This document shows, in pieces, positions 55,169-63,683 of a stretch of 64,000 bases of DNA. How positions within the stretch are numbered: the first letter of the stretch is position 1; every line of letters starts with the position of its first letter. Location: NCBI GenBank assembly GCA_963737445.1, contig CAVTSO010000015.1, positions 434,001 to 498,000 of the forward strand, in the 5' to 3' direction. The notes beneath the pieces were generated by a model. It did no database searches, was not told the origin of the DNA, and saw only the letters and a program-made list of their open reading frames with translations. A program made the translations under genes and the position numbers. This stretch comes from JAICYJ01 sp963737445. GTDB taxonomy: Bacteria > Actinomycetota > Thermoleophilia > Gaiellales > JAICJC01.

Positions 55169-57142
55169 GTGACTGAGCTGAGCCGGGCGAAGCACGCCTG
55201 GATCCCGCTGTCAGGCGGCTGCCGCCTGTCCGCCCGCCTATGGCTCCCGGACGCGACGCCGGCCCCAGCCATCCTCGAGTACATCCCCTACCGGAAAGAC
55301 GACATCACGGCCCCGCAGGACGAGAGTCGCATGGCCTGGTTCGCCGAGCACGGCTACGCCTGCCTGCGCGTCGACCTGCGCGGCAGCGGCGACTCCGACG
55401 GCGTGTTGCTCGACGAGTACCTCGCGCAGGAGCAGGAGGACGCGCTCGAGGTGATTGCCTGGATTGCGGCGCAGGACTGGTGCGACGGGGCCGTCGGTAT
55501 GATCGGCATCTCCTGGGGCGGGTTCAACGGCCTACAGGTGGCGGCGCGGCGCCCCCAGGCGCTACGCGCCGTGATCTCTTGCATGTCGACGGACGACCGC
55601 TACGCCGACGACGTCCACTACATCGGCGGCTCGCTACTGGCCGAGACGCAGCAAAGCTGGGCAACGTCGATGCTCGTCTTTTCCAGCCTCCCGCCCGACC
55701 CAACAGTAGTGGGCGAGCGCTGGCGCGACATGTGGCTGGAGCGCCTTCACGGCGTGCGGCCGATGATCGAGCCATGGCTGACACACCAGCGCCGCGATGA
55801 CTACTGGCGCCACGGCTCAGTCTGCGAGGACTACGCCGCGATCAGCTGCCCGGTGATGGCTGTCGGCGGCTGGTCGGACGGCTACCGCGATGCGGTGCTG
55901 CGGATGCTCGAGGGCCTGGACGTGCCCCGGCGCGGGCTGATCGGCCCCTGGTCGCACGCCTATCCGCACGACCCGGTCGCGCCAGGCCCCTGGATCGGGT
56001 TCCTGCAAGAGTGCCAGCGCTGGTTCGACGAATGGCTGCGCGGCATCCCCACCGGAGTTCGCGACGAGCCGATGCTGACGGCGTGGATGCAGGAGCCGGC
56101 CGCGCCGGCCACATTCCACGCGCAACGGCAGGGGCGCTGGGTGGCGGAGCCGTCGTGGCCGCCGTCGCACCCGCGGACGCTCACGCTGGCGCTGGGCAGC
56201 GACCGGGTGCTGGGCTCGGAGGCGCCCGGCGAGCTCCAGATCTGCTCGCCGCAGCACGCGGGGCTGGAGGGCGGCTTCTGGTGTCCGTTCGGCAATCCCG
56301 GCGACTGGGCACCCGACCAGCGCGGCGAGGACGAGCTGGCGCTGTGCTTCACGAGCTCGCCGATGGAGCAGCGGACAGAGCTGCTGGGAAAGCCGGTGCT
56401 GCACCTGCAGCTCTCGAGCGGACGGCCGCTGGCACAGGTGGCCGTGCGCCTGAACGCCGTGTCGCCGGACGGCAGCTCGGCCGTGCTCACCTACGGCATC
56501 GCGAACCTCACACACCGCGCCTCGCCGGCTGAGCCGGCGCCGCTCGAGCCCGGCCGCGCGTACGACGTGACGGTGCCGTTGCAGTCGCTCGGCCAGGCAG
56601 TCGAGACCGGGCAGCGACTACGGCTGGCGCTCGCCACCTGCTTCTGGCCCTGGCTATGGCCTTCGCCCGAGCCGGCCACGCTGACGGTGCACGCGGGAGA
56701 CGGATCGTGGCTCGAGCTGCCGCTCTCGACAGCGGCCGAGAGCGCCGGACCGGCTCGTGAGCCGCAGTCCGCATTGCCGCTTCCGCATACCGAGCACCGC
56801 TCCCGCTCGGGCGAGCGCGTGCTCGAGCACGCGGGGCGCGTCCACCGCCTTACGCACATCCCCCACGACTTCGACCTCGAGCTGGCCGGCGGTACGCGGG
56901 TCGACTGGAGTGGTCCCGACGACTACACGATCGCCGACTGCGAGCCGCTCTCGGCAACGATCGACACTCGGCGGCAGGTGCGGCTCACGGGCGTTGGCTG
57001 GGACGCGGAGGTAAACGTGTCGAGCTCGATGCACTCCGACGAAGCGGCGTTCCACGTCGAGACTCGGCTGTTGGCACGGTCGGCGGGCGAGGACGTGTGT
57101 GCGCGCCAGTGGCGATTTCGGATTCCGCGCGATCTGGTGTAG
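55169..57142 (+). CDS. CocE/NonD family hydrolase (copy 2)
   Basis: A 657-residue hydrolase paralogous to the one at 49078-51120. Motifs: IPYRKDD (oxyanion Tyr41), GDSDGVLLDEYLAQEQEDAL, nucleophile GISWGG (Ser115), DDRYADDVHYIGG and GPWSHAYPHDP with the catalytic His; a C-terminal jelly-roll follows. There is no signal peptide, so both copies act inside the cell. The gene lies 69 bp after the ATPase, so the ABC transporter probably imports the ester or amide that these enzymes split. GTG 55169 is the only reasonable start. Confidence 0.88.
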   Translation: MTELSRAKHAWIPLSGGCRLSARLWLPDATPAPAILEYIPYRKDDITAPQDESRMAWFAEHGYACLRVDLRGSGDSDGVLLDEYLAQEQEDALEVIAWIAAQDWCDGAVGMIGISWGGFNGLQVAARRPQALRAVISCMSTDDRYADDVHYIGGSLLAETQQSWATSMLVFSSLPPDPTVVGERWRDMWLERLHGVRPMIEPWLTHQRRDDYWRHGSVCEDYAAISCPVMAVGGWSDGYRDAVLRMLEGLDVPRRGLIGPWSHAYPHDPVAPGPWIGFLQECQRWFDEWLRGIPTGVRDEPMLTAWMQEPAAPATFHAQRQGRWVAEPSWPPSHPRTLTLALGSDRVLGSEAPGELQICSPQHAGLEGGFWCPFGNPGDWAPDQRGEDELALCFTSSPMEQRTELLGKPVLHLQLSSGRPLAQVAVRLNAVSPDGSSAVLTYGIANLTHRASPAEPAPLEPGRAYDVTVPLQSLGQAVETGQRLRLALATCFWPWLWPSPEPATLTVHAGDGSWLELPLSTAAESAGPAREPQSALPLPHTEHRSRSGERVLEHAGRVHRLTHIPHDFDLELAGGTRVDWSGPDDYTIADCEPLSATIDTRRQVRLTGVGWDAEVNVSSSMHSDEAAFHVETRLLARSAGEDVCARQWRFRIPRDLV

Positions 57143-57212
57143 CGTCACCTCGTGACCGCCGCCGGGCGCGCGGGGATCAGCCTGGCGGTCAACGTGCTTA
57201 AGAACGGCGCTA

Positions 57213-58097
57213 CTAGGACAGGCCGAGGAGCGTCGCAGGATTGGCCTTTGTCATCTTCTCGAGTTCGTCGGCACTCGCCCCGACATCCAGTAGAGACCGG
57301 ATCAGCATACGCATGCCCTCGGCATGGGGCGGAGCGGACGCCTGGCCGAGGTCCGAGCTCAACACCAAGCGGTCTCCCCCGAGCGCTTCGATCCACTCGG
57401 CAAGCTCGTCCGGCTTTTGTTCCCAGAAGATCGGCGAGCAGCACGAGACTGCGACATATTCGAGGTACGCGCCGGCCGCGATCAGTTCGCGTTGAACGTC
57501 CAGCTCGAGGCGGCAGAGCGCCCAGTTGGCATGCGTGACGAGGAACTTCGTGACGCCGTTGGCGGTAGCCGCGTCGAGCAGGGCGCGAATCTCAGCAATG
57601 CTGAGGTGGCCGGTCGCCAGACACGCGTCGGCATCCGCGACGAGCCTCACGACCTCCACCGCTTCGGGCGTCAACGCGCCTGACTCATCGAACACGGTGA
57701 CCCCATCGCCAGGGAGTTGCTTCTGCATCCGCCCTAGTTGCGGATAGTCGGGGGTCTGGAAGTAGTCGGCATGCCACTTGGAGTGGTTGGAGGGCATGAA
57801 CACGATCTTCGCGCCGTACTGGAGGGCGGCCTGGACGACGTGCGGGTTGATCCCCCCAACCGAGCGGTTGAGCACGATGGCGCCGAACGCGGTCGTCTCG
57901 GGATAGATCCTGCTGACGTGGTAGGCCCGGCCCATCGTCGCCTGGTCGTGATCCTTGAGCACCACCCCGCGCATACCGAAGTCGATGGCCTGCTGCGCGA
58001 GGTCGGCGTCGTCGATGGGCCGGTTGAACAGCGCCGGATGGGTGTGGGCGTGCATGTCAATGGCGTCGCGCAGCAGCGCGAGATCGAGCCGGCTCAT
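57213..58097 (-). CDS. DUF6282 metal-dependent hydrolase
   Basis: A 294-residue amidohydrolase-like TIM barrel. The metal site begins IDMHAHTHPALF (HxH). GVVLKDHDQATMGRAY, IVLNRSVGGINPHVVQAALQ, THANWALCRLELD and LVLSSDLGQASAPPH (Asp ligand) are the DUF6282 hallmarks. It starts at ATG 58097 behind AAGGAGGAG. It is divergent from the catabolic operon at 58195, so shared control is likely. The reaction is unknown; a lactone or amide hydrolase is the best guess. Confidence 0.8.
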   Translation of the reverse strand: MSRLDLALLRDAIDMHAHTHPALFNRPIDDADLAQQAIDFGMRGVVLKDHDQATMGRAYHVSRIYPETTAFGAIVLNRSVGGINPHVVQAALQYGAKIVFMPSNHSKWHADYFQTPDYPQLGRMQKQLPGDGVTVFDESGALTPEAVEVVRLVADADACLATGHLSIAEIRALLDAATANGVTKFLVTHANWALCRLELDVQRELIAAGAYLEYVAVSCCSPIFWEQKPDELAEWIEALGGDRLVLSSDLGQASAPPHAEGMRMLIRSLLDVGASADELEKMTKANPATLLGLS

Positions 58098-58194
58098 CAC
58101 TCCTCCTTGCACTCGAGGACGGCGCGATGCTAGCATCGCCTCTCGCCATGCGCAATCAACTTCTCAGTAGTCGAGAACCTTAGGGGCAACAGAA

Positions 58195-59034
58195 ATGGCG
58201 CGAGACACCGCCGCCGCCCCTACACCAGCATCGGCCGACACCAGGCAGCGCGAGCTGGAAGGGCGCGTCGCGGTGGTCACGGGGGGAGCGAAAGGAATCG
58301 GGCGCCTGGTTGGGGAGTTGATGGTGCGGGAGGGCGCCGCGCTTGTCGTGGCTGGACGCGACCAGGGGGCCATCGACGCCGTCGTCGGCGAGCTGAACGG
58401 CGCCTCGACAGAAGGCCGCGTCATCGGGATGCGATGCGATGTGACGTCCGAGGACGACACCAAGGCCCTGGTCGCCCGGGGACTTGAGGCGTTCGGCCGT
58501 GTGGACATTCTCGTGAACTCCGCCGGTGGTACCGGCCCGATCGAGACGCCGTGCCACGAGTATCCGGCCGACGAGTTCCGCAACATCCTCGAGCTGAACA
58601 TCGTCGGAACGTTCCTTCCGTGCAAGGCGGTGATCCCGACGATGATCGCAAATGGTTCCGGTCGGATCGTGAACATCGCCGGCACCTCGGGCCTCCGCGG
58701 CTACCGCAATCGCTCCGGGTATTCGGCGTCCAAGTGGGCGGTGCGTGGCTTCACTCGCACGCTTGCGCTCGAGCTCGGCCAGTACGGGATCACGGTGAAC
58801 GACGTCTGCCCGAACGTCACCAACGGCGCCCGGATGGACCGGATCGTCACCACCAAGGCCGCCCGCAGCGGCAGCACTGCCGACGAGGTCTATGCCGAGT
58901 TCGCCTCACAGACCGCGCTGGGCCGGTTCGTCGACGAGATCGACGTCGCCGAGGCGGTGCTCTTCCTTGCATCCGACCGGGCGAGGAACATCACCGGCCA
59001 CGACATCGTCGTGGACGCCGGCTGGGATGTGTGA
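58195..59034 (+). CDS. Short-chain dehydrogenase/reductase (first of three)
   Basis: A 279-residue classical SDR. The cofactor motif TGGAKGIG lies at 29-36 after an 18-residue extension, then NSAGG in place of NNAG, the Ser of NIAGTSG and the catalytic GYSASK pair Tyr-Lys. PNVTNGARMDRI replaces the usual PG motif. The acidic residue after beta-2 (VVAGRDQ, an Arg) favours NADP. It oxidises or reduces an alcohol or ketone in the pathway encoded by this operon. It starts at ATG 58195, with AGGGGC 10 nt upstream. Confidence 0.88.
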   Translation: MARDTAAAPTPASADTRQRELEGRVAVVTGGAKGIGRLVGELMVREGAALVVAGRDQGAIDAVVGELNGASTEGRVIGMRCDVTSEDDTKALVARGLEAFGRVDILVNSAGGTGPIETPCHEYPADEFRNILELNIVGTFLPCKAVIPTMIANGSGRIVNIAGTSGLRGYRNRSGYSASKWAVRGFTRTLALELGQYGITVNDVCPNVTNGARMDRIVTTKAARSGSTADEVYAEFASQTALGRFVDEIDVAEAVLFLASDRARNITGHDIVVDAGWDV

Positions 59035-59061
59035 GATCGAATCAACGCGTCAGGAGCAAGC

Positions 59062-59250
59062 ATGCCTATCATCGAGGTCAAAGCGTTCGAGCGACGCTTC
59101 GAGGATCCTGAGCAGTCGAGGTTGCTAATCGAGCGGCTAACCGACGCGTTGGTCTCGGTCTACGGCGAGGCCGTGCGGTCGGAGACGTGGGTCCTGCTGG
59201 AGGCTGTCGCGCCGGACAGGTGGGGGTTCGGCGGCGAGGTGCGGAACTGA
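59062..59250 (+). CDS. 4-oxalocrotonate tautomerase family protein
   Basis: A 62-residue tautomerase with the catalytic N-terminal Pro (MPIIEVKAFERR). The usual ALVSVYGEAVRSETWVLLE helix-strand follows, then a Trp-Gly ending (DRWGFGG) where Trp/Phe lines the active site. The family converts enols to ketones, e.g. 2-hydroxymuconate. It sits 27 bp after the SDR and overlaps the aminotransferase. Size matches the 4-OT subunit. Confidence 0.82.
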   Translation: MPIIEVKAFERRFEDPEQSRLLIERLTDALVSVYGEAVRSETWVLLEAVAPDRWGFGGEVRN

Positions 59251-60548
59251 CCGGCTCGCGTCTGCTGTCCACCAGCCTCACATCCGGCGAGTCCGCCGTC
59301 CCGCGGATCGTGGGTGGCGACGGCGCGTGGTTCGAGCTGGCGGACGGACGGCGGGTGATCGATGCGAGCAACACGGCGGCTCCACTCGGTCACGGCCACC
59401 CCGAGATCGTCGAGGCCGTCCGACGAGCCAGCTCCGGGATCGCGCTCAACGAGGGATGGGCCTGGACGGATCGTGAGGACGCCGCTGACGACCTGATCCG
59501 CATAGCGTTTGAGGACGCCGAATGGGTTGGTGCCGTGAGGTTCTTCGTCAGTGCCAGTGAGGCGAACGACGTCGCTCTCGCACTGGCACAAGCCCTTACC
59601 GGCCGCAGCGAGCTGGCCACCCGTGAGCGTGCGTACCACGGCGGCCTCGGCCTGGCACGCGAGATGACCACGCAGCCCCAATGGCACGGGGGGCTAGCTG
59701 GCGCCGGCTCATCGAGCGCGATGCCCCCTCGGCTCGCGACGGTCCATTCACTCCCGGCCCCCACGGGGGCGCGCGTCACCGGTCAGCCCGATCCGACGGA
59801 GGGAGACGACTGGATCGCGGCGGCGGAGCAGACGCTGACCAGCTGCGCCGCTGTCTTGTTGGACTACAGCCAGGGTGGCATCTACCACACGCCTCGGTAC
59901 CAGGACCGCGTGGCCGCCGCTGCGCGCACCGCCGGTGCTCTGTGGATCGCCGATGAGACAGTCACCGGCTTCGGCCGGGTCGGCGGCTGGTTCCAGTTTG
60001 GACACGGGCAGACTCGACCCGACATGGTGACGATGGGCAAGTGCCTGGCGGCCGGCGCCGCCCCCGCTGGGGCGATCGTGCTGTCCCGGGAGCTGGCCGA
60101 GTTGATCGGGTCCAGGAGTTGGCAGACCTACTCGACGTTCCGGGGCCATCCGGCCGCCGTTGCGGCACTCCGCGCCCACCTGGCTGTCTCGGCGCGCGAC
60201 CAGTTCTATCGCCGCGCTCTTGACCTCGATGGGTTCATGCTGGAAAGGATGCGGAGCCTCGCGGAGGCGCATCCAGGTGTGCGCCGGATCGACGGCCGTG
60301 GGCTCCACTGGACGATCGAGCTTAACGGCCCGGCCTGGCAATCGTGGCACGGACAGGAGTCCGAGCCCCTGGCCAGTCGCGTGGCCGCCGGGGCGCTCGC
60401 AGCGGGGGCCTTGATCGCCACCAGCGGCGAGCAGACGTCGTTATTCGTCGCCCCGCCGTTGATCGCGAGTGAGGAGGAGATCAACCTAATCTTCGATGCG
60501 CTCGACCACGGTCTGGTGGTGGCGGACGCCAAGGTGGAGGCGACGTGA
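59247..60548 (+). CDS. Class III aminotransferase (PLP-dependent)
   Basis: A 433-residue fold-type-I transaminase of the glutamate-1-semialdehyde aminomutase/omega-transaminase group. Motifs: ASNTAAPLGHGHPEIVEAV, ERAYHGG, LWIADETVTGFGRVG with the PLP Asp, DMVTMGKCLAAGA with the Schiff-base Lys, and STFRGHPAAVAAL. The frame has no ATG or TTG at the expected start. CTG 59247 overlaps the tautomerase stop as CTGA and has GAGG 7 nt upstream, so I take CTG as start; GTG 59220 is the alternative. It transfers an amino group to or from a small keto compound; the partner is unknown. Confidence 0.85.
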   Translation: MTGSRLLSTSLTSGESAVPRIVGGDGAWFELADGRRVIDASNTAAPLGHGHPEIVEAVRRASSGIALNEGWAWTDREDAADDLIRIAFEDAEWVGAVRFFVSASEANDVALALAQALTGRSELATRERAYHGGLGLAREMTTQPQWHGGLAGAGSSSAMPPRLATVHSLPAPTGARVTGQPDPTEGDDWIAAAEQTLTSCAAVLLDYSQGGIYHTPRYQDRVAAAARTAGALWIADETVTGFGRVGGWFQFGHGQTRPDMVTMGKCLAAGAAPAGAIVLSRELAELIGSRSWQTYSTFRGHPAAVAALRAHLAVSARDQFYRRALDLDGFMLERMRSLAEAHPGVRRIDGRGLHWTIELNGPAWQSWHGQESEPLASRVAAGALAAGALIATSGEQTSLFVAPPLIASEEEINLIFDALDHGLVVADAKVEAT

Positions 60549-61387
60549 CCGACGACTCTCGCGAAAGCGCGCCACCGAGCGTCGAGTCGTCGTCCAGCGT
60601 TGGGAAAGCGCTGCACATCCTCTCGCTGTTCGGACCCGAGCGGCCCGAGTGGGGTGCTAGCGAGGTTGCCCGAGAGCTGTCCGTCACCGTCCCCACCGCA
60701 CACCGCCTGCTCAACGTCCTGACCCACCACGGCTTCCTGGCTCGGTTCGGTCGCGGACGTTTTCGGCTGGGACTGGAAGCGATCAGCCTGGGGCGCCGTG
60801 CACTGGCATCGATCGACCTCCGTTCCGTTCTGCGCTCCGATCTACGGGAGCTCGCCGCCGCGGCAGGCGAGACCGCCCTGCTGACAGTGCCCGAGGAGCA
60901 TGTCGGTGCGTCGCTCTGCATCGACCGCGTCGAGAGCAGCCATCCATTGAGGCTCTCCCTCGATGTGGGAACGCTCACGCCGCTTCACGCGGGTGCGTCT
61001 GCCAAGGTGCTGCTCGCCTACCTCCGGCCGCACGACATCGAGCAGGTGCTCAGTCGACCGTTGGAGCGGCTCGCGCCTGGAACCATGACCGATTCAGACG
61101 TCCTACACACCGAACTCGCCGAGATCCGCGAACGTGGGTATGCGACGTCGATGGAGGAGACAGATGTCGCCGCGTGGGGGGTCGCCGCGCCTCTTCGGTC
61201 GGCGGACGGCATTGCGATTGCCGCGCTTGGGCTCGCCGGCCCCCTGCATCGCTTCGACACCGAGACGTCCCGTCGCTTCGGGCAACTCGTTGTGGACGCG
61301 GGTCACCGTGCTGAGCGCCGCCTCGGCAGCCTGTTGCCGGCCGCGCCACTTACCAACCCTCCAGGCGCGAACCGAGTCGTGGCATGA
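60545..61387 (+). CDS. IclR family transcriptional regulator
   Basis: A 280-residue regulator. Residues 15-80 are the winged helix (VGKALHILSLFGPERPEWGA, VPTAHRLLNVLTHHGFLARF). The effector domain follows (LAAAAGETALLTVPEEHVGA, HAGASAKVLLAYL, RERGYATSMEETDVAAWGVA). It starts at GTG 60545 in a GTGA overlap with the aminotransferase and its stop overlaps the next SDR, so it is embedded in the operon it presumably controls. The effector may be a pathway intermediate. Confidence 0.9.
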   Translation: MTDDSRESAPPSVESSSSVGKALHILSLFGPERPEWGASEVARELSVTVPTAHRLLNVLTHHGFLARFGRGRFRLGLEAISLGRRALASIDLRSVLRSDLRELAAAAGETALLTVPEEHVGASLCIDRVESSHPLRLSLDVGTLTPLHAGASAKVLLAYLRPHDIEQVLSRPLERLAPGTMTDSDVLHTELAEIRERGYATSMEETDVAAWGVAAPLRSADGIAIAALGLAGPLHRFDTETSRRFGQLVVDAGHRAERRLGSLLPAAPLTNPPGANRVVA

Positions 61388-62139
61388 CCGGCGCAGTCGC
61401 GCTCGTGACCGGCGGCGGCCGCGGTATCGGCCGATCGACCGCCGAGCTACTCGTGAGCCGCGGGATGACCGTCGTCGCAGTGTCGCGAACGGAGCGCGAA
61501 CTGCGGTCACTGAAGGACTCCGTCGGCGCCGACTACATCGTCGCCAGCGTGGAGACGGAGCAGGGATGCGAATCAATTGTCGATGAGACCCTGCGGCGCC
61601 ATGGCCGTGTCGACGTTCTGGTAAACAACGCGGGGGTCAGTGGAGCTGAGCGTCCCATCTGGCAACAGGACCCCACCCTGTTCCGGGAATCGCTCGCGGT
61701 CAACCTCGAAGGAGCTTTCCACCTCACCCGGCTCGCGGCCGGCGATATGGTCGAACGTCGGTCGGGGCGAATCGTGATGGTCAGCTCGACGGCCGGCGAG
61801 GTCGGCGGACCACAGATGTCGGCGTACTGTGCCTCCAAGCACGGGCTGCTTGGTCTCATGCGCGCCGCCGCACAAGACCTCGCTCCGTACGGTGTGACGT
61901 GCAACGCCGTCTGCCCCGGGTGGGTGCGAACGCCGATGTCCGAGCACACAGCGGAGGTGGAGGCAAGCGAACTGGGTGTGACGACCGACGAGATCTGGCG
62001 GCAGCGTGATGCCGATTCGCCCGCGGGCCGCATCGTCACAGCAGAGGAGGTAGCGGAGACGATCGCGTTCCTGGCCAGTGCCGCCGCGAGCGGCATCAAC
62101 GGCGAGGCCGTCACCATCAGCCTGGGCAGCGCATGGTAG
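61384..62139 (+). CDS. Short-chain dehydrogenase/reductase (second of three)
   Basis: A 251-residue classical SDR: TGGGRGIG at 9-16, NNAG, the Ser of VSSTAGE, YCASK with the catalytic Tyr and Lys, and CPGWVRTPM. VVAVSRTE after beta-2 suggests NADP. It starts at ATG 61384 in an ATGA overlap with IclR and overlaps the amidohydrolase by 7 bp. The ending IAFLASAAASGINGEAVTI is standard. Substrate unknown. Confidence 0.9.
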   Translation: MTGAVALVTGGGRGIGRSTAELLVSRGMTVVAVSRTERELRSLKDSVGADYIVASVETEQGCESIVDETLRRHGRVDVLVNNAGVSGAERPIWQQDPTLFRESLAVNLEGAFHLTRLAAGDMVERRSGRIVMVSSTAGEVGGPQMSAYCASKHGLLGLMRAAAQDLAPYGVTCNAVCPGWVRTPMSEHTAEVEASELGVTTDEIWRQRDADSPAGRIVTAEEVAETIAFLASAAASGINGEAVTISLGSAW

Positions 62140-63683
62140 ATGGGCCGACGCACACTTCCTGGCTGATCGCGGGTGCCCGGCTCTGTGAGGATCTCGAGAC
62201 GGGAACGCTGAGCGAGCCGGTGGATGTTCGCCTGGCCGGGGGGCGGATCGTCGAGCTAACGCCGGCTGCCACCGACCGATCTGCCGATGGCGCGCAGTTG
62301 GTCGACGCCACCGGCCTGCTGCTCTTCCCCGGCCTCGTCAACTCGCACTTCCACTCCACCGGCACGTTCAACAGGGCATTCGTTGCAAATCTGCCGCTGG
62401 AGCTGTTCATGCTCTACGAGCTGCCGCCGTTCGATTTCGGCCCGTTCCCCCCTGAGCTCTACCGATCACAGGTACTCTGGGCCACCTCCCAGATGCTGAA
62501 GGTGGGCGTGACGTCGGTGTTCGACGACGCGATGTTCTACCCCGACCCCAGCGACGAGACCGTGGCCGGGCTGATGGGCGCATATCGCGACTCGGGCATC
62601 CGCGCGACCGTGGCCGTCTACCTGCCCAATAAGGTCGAGTACGAGTGGATACCCGGCCTCAAGGAGCTGCTGCCGGCCGATGTCGTGGCAGGGATGGACG
62701 AGGGCGTTCCACCCGTCGAGGAACTGGTCGGCTTCTACGAGCGGTTCGTCGGGCGCTGGCACGGAGCGGAGAGCGGCCGGCTGCGCTGCGCGCTCTCCTG
62801 TTCCGCCCCGCAGCGGGCCACCGACGACTACATGCTGCGGTTGCACGAGCTCTCGCGCGAGTTCGATCTGCCATTCGTCTTCCACGTGTATGAGACGAAG
62901 CTGCAGCGGGTCGCCGCCGATGCCTTCTACGGCACCTCCATGATCCGGCACCTTCGGGAGTTGGGAGTGCTTTGCGAGCGGTCGGTGATCGTGCACGCCG
63001 TCTGGGTCGACGAGTCCGACATCGGCGACATCGCAGACACCGGGGCGATCGTCGTGCACTCCCCGAGCGGCAACCTGCGGTGCGGCAGCGGAATCATGCC
63101 CTACCGCCAGCTCCGCGACGCAGGCATTCCCGTCGCCCTCTGCACCGACGAGGCCACGGTTGAGGACCGCTGCAACCTCTGGCAGGTCGGCCGGCTCGCC
63201 GGGATGCTCCACACGATCGGCGACCCCGACCACCGGACGTGGCCCCGCGCGGAGGAGATATTGGATGCGATGACGGAGTCGGGAGGTCGTTGCCTCGGTG
63301 TGGACGGCCTCGGAACGATCCGCGTCGGCGCACCGGCCGACCTGATCCTGCTCGACCTCGAACCCGTGCTGGACACCCCAATCGCGAAACTGGGCAACGC
63401 GCTCGTGTACGGAGAGCACGGCTCATCGGTGCGCTCCGTGTTCGTGGACGGCCGACTGGTTGTCCAGGATGGCCGGCTGACCACCATCGACGAGGACGAG
63501 CTACGGCGCGATCTCGCCCGCTGGAGCAGCCACTGGGCAGCGGCAGTCGAACCGGTCGAGCGCTGGGCGGCCCGCTTGGCGCCGGCCTATGACGAGATCT
63601 ACGCGCGCTGCGCCCGGACCGACGCCGGCATCAACCGGTGGGCCGGAAACGAGGGCTTGTGGCTCGGGCGGGCCGCACCATGA
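62133..63683 (+). CDS. Amidohydrolase, metal-dependent deaminase type
   Basis: A 516-residue amidohydrolase of the chlorohydrolase/SAH-deaminase group. Metal ligands: LLLFPGLVNSHFHSTG (His72, His74), FVFHVYET (His), VIVHAVWVDE (His) and CTDEATVEDRCNLW (Asp). The composite beta-domain is seen at both ends (VRLAGGRIVELTP and VRSVFVDGRLVVQDGRLTT). An unusually long C-terminal tail follows (WAARLAPAYDEIYARCART). The group deaminates or dechlorinates rings or hydrolyses cyclic amides. Here it probably releases ammonia from the pathway substrate. Confidence 0.85.
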   Translation: MVDGPTHTSWLIAGARLCEDLETGTLSEPVDVRLAGGRIVELTPAATDRSADGAQLVDATGLLLFPGLVNSHFHSTGTFNRAFVANLPLELFMLYELPPFDFGPFPPELYRSQVLWATSQMLKVGVTSVFDDAMFYPDPSDETVAGLMGAYRDSGIRATVAVYLPNKVEYEWIPGLKELLPADVVAGMDEGVPPVEELVGFYERFVGRWHGAESGRLRCALSCSAPQRATDDYMLRLHELSREFDLPFVFHVYETKLQRVAADAFYGTSMIRHLRELGVLCERSVIVHAVWVDESDIGDIADTGAIVVHSPSGNLRCGSGIMPYRQLRDAGIPVALCTDEATVEDRCNLWQVGRLAGMLHTIGDPDHRTWPRAEEILDAMTESGGRCLGVDGLGTIRVGAPADLILLDLEPVLDTPIAKLGNALVYGEHGSSVRSVFVDGRLVVQDGRLTTIDEDELRRDLARWSSHWAAAVEPVERWAARLAPAYDEIYARCARTDAGINRWAGNEGLWLGRAAP

